This document shows positions 6,754 through 11,334 of a stretch of DNA of 11,334 nucleotides, piece by piece; the first letter of the stretch is position 1; every line of letters begins with the position of its first letter. A program made the position numbers and the translations under genes. Below the pieces are notes generated by a model that ran no database searches, was not told the DNA's origin, and saw only the letters and a list, made by a program, of their open reading frames with translations. Origin of the DNA: QYOJ01 sp043806735 (GTDB taxonomy: Bacteria > Bacteroidota > Bacteroidia > Bacteroidales > FEN-979); NCBI GenBank assembly GCA_043806735.1, contig JAZDGR010000100.1, positions 1 through 11,334 on the forward strand, read 5' to 3'.

Positions 6754-9700
6754 GTGAAATCTAGCGGATTATATTTGCTTGCTTTAGCTTTGGTACTTTC
6801 AGGGAATCCCGCCCGGGGACAAACGCAGTCCAACTGTCCAAATTCGGATTTCGACCTGGGTGATTTCACGAACTGGCAGGGGTATTACGGAACTTTCTGG
6901 AATCCGGCCCAGGATACTGGATTTGTGACCTTCCCCCCTCCCTTCGAAAGACACCTGATCATTCCGGCTCCCGGATATTACGATCCGAATACCGGAGACC
7001 TGCTTCTCACGGTTTATCCCGGCGAAGAGTTTTCAGCCAGGCTGGGGAATGATAATAACGGGGCCGAAGGGGAAGAACTTGTTTATGATATCACGGTTTC
7101 CAGCCAGTCCTATTTATTCATGTACCGGTATGCCGTCGTTTTGGAAGATCCCTCTCATATACCTGCCAATCAGCCCAGTTTCACCATTGAAATCCGGGAT
7201 TCGGTTGGTACAGTTCTCGATTCCACCTGTGGTTATTATTATGTTTATGCCCAACCCGGACTTCCGGGATGGAATACCCATACGCCCCATACAGGAAATC
7301 CTGTCCATTGGCGCGATTGGACTACTGTAGGCATGAATCTGACCCCCTATACGGGTCAAACCGTTTCCGTGGTCTTTATTACGCGCGATTGTTCCCAGGG
7401 CGGCCATTACGGATATGCCTACCTGTCGGCTTATTGCAGCGCTCTGCAAATGCAGGTGAGCCTGTGCCAGGATGATACGGTCGCCATCCTGACCGCCCCG
7501 CCGGGTTTCACCTATTTATGGAGTACCGGCGATTCGTCCAATACGATTATGATTCCAAATCCGGTGACAGGAACTGTTTACTATTGCATCATCACCTCTT
7601 ACAACGGATGCCAGGATACCATTTATCAGACATTGTCCTACACGATCGTCGATGCAGGTTTCACCGTAATTCCGGCATGTGCTTCACACCCATGCACCTT
7701 TACCGATACCAGTACTGTCAGCCAGAACGCCATTGTCAGCCGAAAGTGGTTTTTCGATGACGGAAGTCTGCCCGTGATCACCCCGAATGCTACCATTACA
7801 CACACCTTTTCCACTCCGGGGAGTTATCATGTAAAACTGGAGGCCTATTCCACCGAGGGATGCATGGATTCGGTCAGAAAGACCGTGGTGATCGATTCAC
7901 TGCCTCACCTCACCAATAATCCGTTAATGACACAAATCTGCGACAGCGCCAACACAAACATCACACTTACCAGCGATGTCACCGGGACCCAGTTCACCTG
8001 GACGGCTGCTTCCACTTCCCCGTATCTTGCCGGATATGCAAACCAGACAACTCCTACGACTTTTTTGTCGCAAACCCTGACCAATTCAGGCAGCAGTATC
8101 GACAGTGTGACCTATACGATCCTTCCCATCAACGGAACCTGTACAGGAGACGATACGGTCTACTTCGTGCGGGTGGTTCCGGAACCGGATCTGACCAACC
8201 CAATCCTGATAAAAAGCATCTGCGACAGTACGAGCACAGATCTTGTTCTTACTTCCAGCCAAGACAGCACTGTCTTTACCTGGACCTGTACGCAAACTTC
8301 CGGAAACATTTCCGGATGGAGCGCCAATCCGGGTCCCGGAACTACTTCGATTGACCAGATCCTTGGCCTGAGCGTATATGTTCCCGATTCGGTCATCTAC
8401 CATATCACTCCCCAGGCCAATGGTTGCTTGGGATCCGTCTATAATTACAAAGTCATCGTCAATCCTATCCCGTTGGTGACCGTCCAGCCGATGTTCGCCT
8501 CCATCTGTTCCGAAGAGACCACTAATATCCAACTGACCGCCACCTGCGAGGGAACCACCTTCACCTGGACTTCCGCGCAGGGCGTCGGGAACGTCACCGG
8601 AAATACCGGCGGGAACACCGACCTCATAACGGATCAGCTTTTTAACCTGCTGAACACTGCCGGCAGCATCCTCTACACCATCACTCCCGCCACCAGCAGT
8701 TGCACCGGAAACGATACCGTTTTCACCATGTGGGTAAAGCCCTTGCCGCATCTGACAAACCAGCCCAAAGGCGATTCCATCTGCAACAACACCGGGCCCA
8801 ATGTCACACTGACCTCGGATGTCACGAATACGTGGTTTACCTGGACCGCGACGGGTTCCTCGCCGCTCGTTACCGGTTTCTCGGATAATCCGGTGCCAAC
8901 GACGTTATTGAATCAGACATTGACAAATTCGGGGTATGTGTATGAATGGGCGACCTACCAGATCACCCCGACGGCCGCGGGATGCGACGGCCCCGATTCT
9001 AGCTATGTGGTCACCGTTTACCCGGTCCCCGATCTCTCCAACAATCCACCCGATACAGCGATTTGTTCGGGGCAATCCACCGGGGTGACACTGACGTCGC
9101 ATGTGGCGGGGACGTTGTTTACCTGGACGGCTACCGGTTCCTCGTTGCAGGTTTCCGGTTACTCGGATAACGCGATCCCCACCACCACCCTGAATCAGAC
9201 CCTGACCAATTCCGGAAATGCTATTGAATGGGTGACCTACCAGGTCGCCTCGACGGCCAACGGTTGTCCGGGTACCCCGAACCAGGTGGTAGTGACCGTG
9301 AACCCGCTTCCGGTGGCATCCTTTGCCGTTTGTTTCGATACTCTGACCACCACCCAGGCTCAACCGTTTACCCTCAAAGGAGCGGTACCTCCCGGCGGAA
9401 CCTTCACCGGTGCAGGAGTGACCGGTTCGGTATTCTATCCTGCCCTGGCGGGAGCCGGGGTCCATCACATCCGGTACACCTATACCAACAACTTCGGATG
9501 CCTTGATTCGGCCTTCCTTACCATTCACATCACAAATCCCACATCCCATATCTGTGGGGACAGCGTTACTGACATCCGCGACAACCGGAAATACCCCACC
9601 GTATCCATCGGCTCCCAGTGCTGGATGGCCGCCAACCTGAATTTCGGGAGCTCCATCGCCGCTTCCCAATTGCAGCGCGACAACTGCATCAACGAAAAAT

Positions 9701-10143
9701 ACTGTTTCAATGACAACCCGGTCAATTGCACCTCCTTTGGCGGGCTCTACCAGTGGGATGAAGTGATGCAGTACGCTGAAATCACCGGACTGCAAGGCTT
9801 TTGTCCGCCCGGATGGCACATCCCCACCGAAACTGATTGGAATATCCTTTTTAGTGTTTATATCTCCAACGGCTTTGCCGGAAACGCCGTGAAATCCAGC
9901 GGGTATTCGGGATTCAACGCGTTCTTGTCGGGCATCCGGTTTCATACCAACGTGTGGAGGTACCCCATCAATGATCCCGTGTTGAGATCGATCCTCTACT
10001 GGTCATCCACCCTCCGTGGAACAACCAAAGCCTGGGCGCACGGCATGAACGAAGTCGCTGCCGATATTGAATACACCCCGAGCGTGTCGTTCTATCCGGC
10101 TTTGAGGAGCAACGGTTTCGCGGTGAGGTGTTTGAAAGACTAG
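6754..10143 (+). CDS. Giant secreted protein: jelly-roll-like N-terminus, PKD domain, five PKD-like repeats, C-terminal FISUMP domain
   Basis: The protein has 1129 residues and starts at GTG 6754. No in-frame ATG is available upstream, because the ATG at 6740 leads straight into TAA. Residues 1-23 form a signal peptide (YLLALALVLS, cleavage near ARG/Q). Residues 25-230 (NSDFDLGDFTNWQG at 30-43) look like the jelly-roll or carbohydrate-binding-like N-terminal region of Bacteroidota surface proteins. Residues 235-300 are Ig-like and 301-380 a PKD domain (WFFDDGS, HTFSTPGSYHVKL). Five PKD-like repeats begin at 382, 476, 571, 663 and 757 with a 92-95-residue period; repeats 1, 4 and 5 share FTWTA and QTLTNSG. 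An Ig-like domain (851-928) and a FISUMP domain (934-1129: IGSQCWMAANLNFG, CPPGWHIPTETDW, LYWSST) complete it. It lacks a recognisable T9SS sorting domain. It is probably a surface adhesin-like protein with no predicted enzymatic activity, and it is terminated by the strong hairpin at 10167-10199. Confidence 0.88.
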   Translation: MKSSGLYLLALALVLSGNPARGQTQSNCPNSDFDLGDFTNWQGYYGTFWNPAQDTGFVTFPPPFERHLIIPAPGYYDPNTGDLLLTVYPGEEFSARLGNDNNGAEGEELVYDITVSSQSYLFMYRYAVVLEDPSHIPANQPSFTIEIRDSVGTVLDSTCGYYYVYAQPGLPGWNTHTPHTGNPVHWRDWTTVGMNLTPYTGQTVSVVFITRDCSQGGHYGYAYLSAYCSALQMQVSLCQDDTVAILTAPPGFTYLWSTGDSSNTIMIPNPVTGTVYYCIITSYNGCQDTIYQTLSYTIVDAGFTVIPACASHPCTFTDTSTVSQNAIVSRKWFFDDGSLPVITPNATITHTFSTPGSYHVKLEAYSTEGCMDSVRKTVVIDSLPHLTNNPLMTQICDSANTNITLTSDVTGTQFTWTAASTSPYLAGYANQTTPTTFLSQTLTNSGSSIDSVTYTILPINGTCTGDDTVYFVRVVPEPDLTNPILIKSICDSTSTDLVLTSSQDSTVFTWTCTQTSGNISGWSANPGPGTTSIDQILGLSVYVPDSVIYHITPQANGCLGSVYNYKVIVNPIPLVTVQPMFASICSEETTNIQLTATCEGTTFTWTSAQGVGNVTGNTGGNTDLITDQLFNLLNTAGSILYTITPATSSCTGNDTVFTMWVKPLPHLTNQPKGDSICNNTGPNVTLTSDVTNTWFTWTATGSSPLVTGFSDNPVPTTLLNQTLTNSGYVYEWATYQITPTAAGCDGPDSSYVVTVYPVPDLSNNPPDTAICSGQSTGVTLTSHVAGTLFTWTATGSSLQVSGYSDNAIPTTTLNQTLTNSGNAIEWVTYQVASTANGCPGTPNQVVVTVNPLPVASFAVCFDTLTTTQAQPFTLKGAVPPGGTFTGAGVTGSVFYPALAGAGVHHIRYTYTNNFGCLDSAFLTIHITNPTSHICGDSVTDIRDNRKYPTVSIGSQCWMAANLNFGSSIAASQLQRDNCINEKYCFNDNPVNCTSFGGLYQWDEVMQYAEITGLQGFCPPGWHIPTETDWNILFSVYISNGFAGNAVKSSGYSGFNAFLSGIRFHTNVWRYPINDPVLRSILYWSSTLRGTTKAWAHGMNEVAADIEYTPSVSFYPALRSNGFAVRCLKD
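9553..10140 (+). repeat. FISUMP-encoding module, copy 2 (paralogous to 6107-6694)
   Basis: This segment encodes residues 934-1129 of the second giant protein, offset by exactly 13 residues from copy 1. The final stretch from KAWAHGMNEV onward is identical apart from one Met/Leu change, and the DNA there differs mainly at third codon positions, which points to purifying selection on the protein. Differences concentrate in three short blocks (copy 1 residues 951-960, 975-985 and 1051-1060). Confidence 0.85.
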
Positions 10144-10169
10144 CCCCTAAACCCCCTAAAAGGGGCTTA
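10144..10169 (-). repeat. 26-bp palindromic repeat, copy 1 (inverted)
   Basis: This copy starts directly after the TAG stop codon. Its reverse complement differs from copy 3 (10249-10274) at two of 26 positions. It contains CCCCTAAA and a CCCCTAAAAGGGG hairpin. Similar GGGG/CCCC-rich short palindromes are common between genes in Bacteroidota. Confidence 0.7.
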
Positions 10170-10199
10170 CTCCTCCTTTCAGGAGGGTAATTTTGTTTT
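10167..10199 (+). terminator. Strong intrinsic terminator after the second FISUMP gene
   Basis: TTAC, a bulged T, CCTCC, loop TTTCA, GGAGG and GTAA form a 9-bp stem with one bulge, followed directly by TTTTGTTTT. This is a classic rho-independent terminator and ends the transcript of the FISUMP gene. Its first bases overlap the end of the inverted 26-bp repeat. Confidence 0.7.
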
Positions 10200-10206
10200 G
10201 CGGGAA

Positions 10207-10232
10207 TAAGTCCCCTTCAGGGGATTTAGGGG
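10207..10232 (+). repeat. 26-bp palindromic repeat, copy 2 (direct)
   Basis: The copy begins TAAGTCCCC, has a CCCC-TTCA-GGGG hairpin core and ends ATTTAGGGG. It differs from copy 3 at two of 26 positions. The distance to copy 3 is 42 bp. Confidence 0.7.
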
Positions 10233-10248
10233 TACTCGCGAAGCGAAA

Positions 10249-10274
10249 TAAGTCCCTTTTAGGGGATTTAGGGG
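10249..10274 (+). repeat. 26-bp palindromic repeat, copy 3 (direct)
   Basis: The copy begins TAAGTCCC, has the hairpin core CCC-TTTTA-GGG and ends ATTTAGGGG. The first bases of copies 2 and 3 are preceded by GAA or GAAA. Copy 1 in inverted orientation and copy 3 could pair over their whole length to form a large stem enclosing the terminator and copy 2. Confidence 0.7.
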
Positions 10275-10294
10275 CATCCATGCAACCTTTTGTA

Positions 10295-10302
10295 TACTTT
10301 TG
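10295..10302 (+). promoter_or_regulatory. Predicted -7 box for the downstream secreted-protein gene
   Basis: TACTTTTG matches the Bacteroidota -7 consensus TAnnTTTG exactly and lies 27 bases before the ATG at 10330, consistent with a leader of about 20 bases. No clear -33 TTG lies at the usual 19-21 bases upstream; the nearest candidate, TTTA at 10267-10270, is slightly too far. It sits just beyond the third repeat copy. Confidence 0.45.
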
Positions 10303-10329
10303 TGTATTAGTTTACAAGGGTGCACAAGG

Positions 10330-11334
10330 ATGGGAAAAACTTTTTCTCGTTTTATTTATTTTTTCTTTCTTCTTTTCTTGATCTTCACAGCGAAGTCATT
10401 TGCTGAGGGGACGAAAGAATTAATGCCCGACAGCGCCAATACACAAAACGCCTTTATTCTGATTGCCAACGGGTTCGTTGGTGGAAACCAGCGTGATCCA
10501 TTTGCATTGTATAACGGCAATGCCGACTACCGGTTGTTCATTCATATCTCCGACCATGTAAAAGAAAAGATCTACTACGGATTGGGCGCTGTATCCGGAG
10601 GGGGGAATGCTGTCACCTGGCGGATTCATAAACCTGATGGAACACAAGTCTGGAGCGGAACAACCCCTACTGCAGTCGGACAGCAGGGATTTATCCGGTA
10701 TTACAGCCAGGCCTACGCCGGACCTACCAAGCTCGACCCGACCAAAGGCTATCCTGCCCTGATTTACGATCCGGCGGAGAATGGGGATTTTTTCATGACC
10801 TTCCAGGTCTCAAATGGGAATTCGAGATCTTATCAAAAGTTTGATGTCTCGGTGATCGATACCGTGGCTGCTGCTTATAAAAAGGGCCGTGTTTTTTCAA
10901 AAGCCTGGCAACTAAATACAAACGATCCGGATATCCATGGATTTTTTGGGAAATTATTTGTCTATTCCCAGGATAGTATCGTCACGAAATTCGATCCGAA
11001 CGGGTTTGACGGGCGATGGTTTACAGTCTCATGCAACAATTCGGGCTGTTATCCGGTGGGCCCCACCATGCCTCCGACGGAGGCACGGAAATCAACGGAA
11101 GGCTGGCACAACTATCCGCAGTATAAGATTTTCCTGAATGATCCGGATACGATCACTTATCCGAGCGGAATCATCGGACAGGTGGTGATCCCTCCGCCTC
11201 CGGCATCCATCGTTGTAGTCACACCACATTGCGATAGCGGGAGTATGGATTTTACCTTTCAGGTTACCTCCTCAGGTACGGTGACCATCGAGTTACTACT
11301 GAATACGTTGCCGGGCGGGTACACCAACCGGCAA
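10330..11334 (+). CDS. N-terminal 335 residues of a large secreted protein (3' end outside window)
   Basis: The frame runs without a stop from ATG 10330 to the last base of the window. ATG is preceded by AAGG and by the -7 box at 10295. Residues 1-25 form a strongly hydrophobic, Phe-rich signal peptide (FIYFFFLLFLIF, cleavage near SFA/EG). The mature region opens with TKELMPDS, followed by YRLFIHISDHVKEKIYYGLG (66-85). This pattern resembles the N-terminus of long Bacteroidota surface proteins that end in gliding-motility or T9SS C-terminal domains; the assignment comes from recall and the C-terminus is not visible. GNAVTWRIHKPDGTQVWSG (92-110) and FFMTFQVSNG (154-163) suggest beta-sandwich domains. 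A new domain appears to begin after the IPPPPAS linker (287-293). No enzymatic motif was recognised. Like the two genes upstream, it encodes an exported protein, but it is separated from them by a terminator and repeats, so it is probably an independent transcript. Confidence 0.75.
   Translation, partial: MGKTFSRFIYFFFLLFLIFTAKSFAEGTKELMPDSANTQNAFILIANGFVGGNQRDPFALYNGNADYRLFIHISDHVKEKIYYGLGAVSGGGNAVTWRIHKPDGTQVWSGTTPTAVGQQGFIRYYSQAYAGPTKLDPTKGYPALIYDPAENGDFFMTFQVSNGNSRSYQKFDVSVIDTVAAAYKKGRVFSKAWQLNTNDPDIHGFFGKLFVYSQDSIVTKFDPNGFDGRWFTVSCNNSGCYPVGPTMPPTEARKSTEGWHNYPQYKIFLNDPDTITYPSGIIGQVVIPPPPASIVVVTPHCDSGSMDFTFQVTSSGTVTIELLLNTLPGGYTNRQ

Noticed and set aside
8086..8751. 221-codon open frame on the minus strand
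   Set aside because: It is an antisense shadow of the PKD-like repeats with low-complexity composition and no family resemblance.
8905..9945. 346-codon open frame on the minus strand
   Set aside because: It is antisense to the PKD-like and FISUMP coding region and its translation is Gly/Arg-rich with no recognisable domain. The plus-strand reading is clearly the coding one.
6107..10140. FISUMP domains as targets of a diversity-generating retroelement
   Set aside because: No reverse transcriptase, template repeat or accessory gene is visible. The differences between the copies are mixed substitutions, not adenine-specific, and the extreme C-terminus, where a variable region would be expected, is the most conserved part.
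10144..10274. CRISPR-like array
   Set aside because: There are only three units, one of them inverted, with unequal spacing, strong internal palindromes and no cas genes.
10350..10380. T-rich tract as a phase-variation slippage site in the signal peptide
   Set aside because: The longest pure run is only six Ts, broken by C and A, and the composition is explained by Phe/Leu codons of a hydrophobic signal peptide.
10193..10381. Short plus-strand open frame across the palindromic repeats
   Set aside because: It translates the repeat units themselves (a duplicated GDLG-type peptide) and overlaps the promoter and signal peptide of the real gene at 10330 in another frame.

Overview
The window looks like a roughly 50% G+C stretch of a Bacteroidota chromosome. 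The evidence is a type IX secretion (T9SS) C-terminal sorting domain, very long modular secreted proteins built from PKD-like and Ig-like domains, FISUMP (Fibrobacter succinogenes major paralogous) domains, an ORF6N-domain gene, and -7 boxes resembling the Bacteroidota TAnnTTTG consensus. The species cannot be named from the sequence.

Layout. (1) Bases 2-1102, plus strand: the last 366 residues of a large adenine-type DNA methyltransferase or type IIG restriction-modification enzyme, with a TaqI-like specificity domain. (2) Bases 1150-1554, plus: an ORF6N-domain gene that loses its homology at about base 1440, exactly where the converging gene ends. (3) Bases 3228-1441, minus: a complete 595-residue secreted protein with seven Trp-anchored, about 60-residue repeats (propeller-like) and a T9SS type A sorting domain. 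(4) Bases 3229-3346: a divergent regulatory region with short tandem and inverted repeats. (5) Bases 3347-6697 and 6754-10143, plus: two giant secreted proteins (1116 and 1129 residues). Their N-termini are unrelated (an IgGFc-binding-like domain in one, a jelly-roll-like region plus PKD domain in the other). Both then carry PKD-like repeats and end in the same Ig-like plus FISUMP module, about 77% identical over the final 196 residues. They start at TTG and GTG. (6) Bases 10144-10329: an intergenic region with a strong hairpin terminator, three copies of a 26-bp palindromic repeat and a consensus -7 box. (7) Bases 10330-11334, plus: the first 335 residues of another large secreted protein, running off the right edge.

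The left part is a defence or restriction locus. From base 1441 onward everything encodes exported, adhesion- or surface-type proteins. The restriction-to-surface junction at about 1440 looks like a rearrangement breakpoint. The two FISUMP proteins appear to be modular paralogues made by joining one C-terminal module to different N-terminal architectures, and neither has a recognisable T9SS sorting domain. I see no tRNA, rRNA, CRISPR array, transposase or reverse transcriptase.
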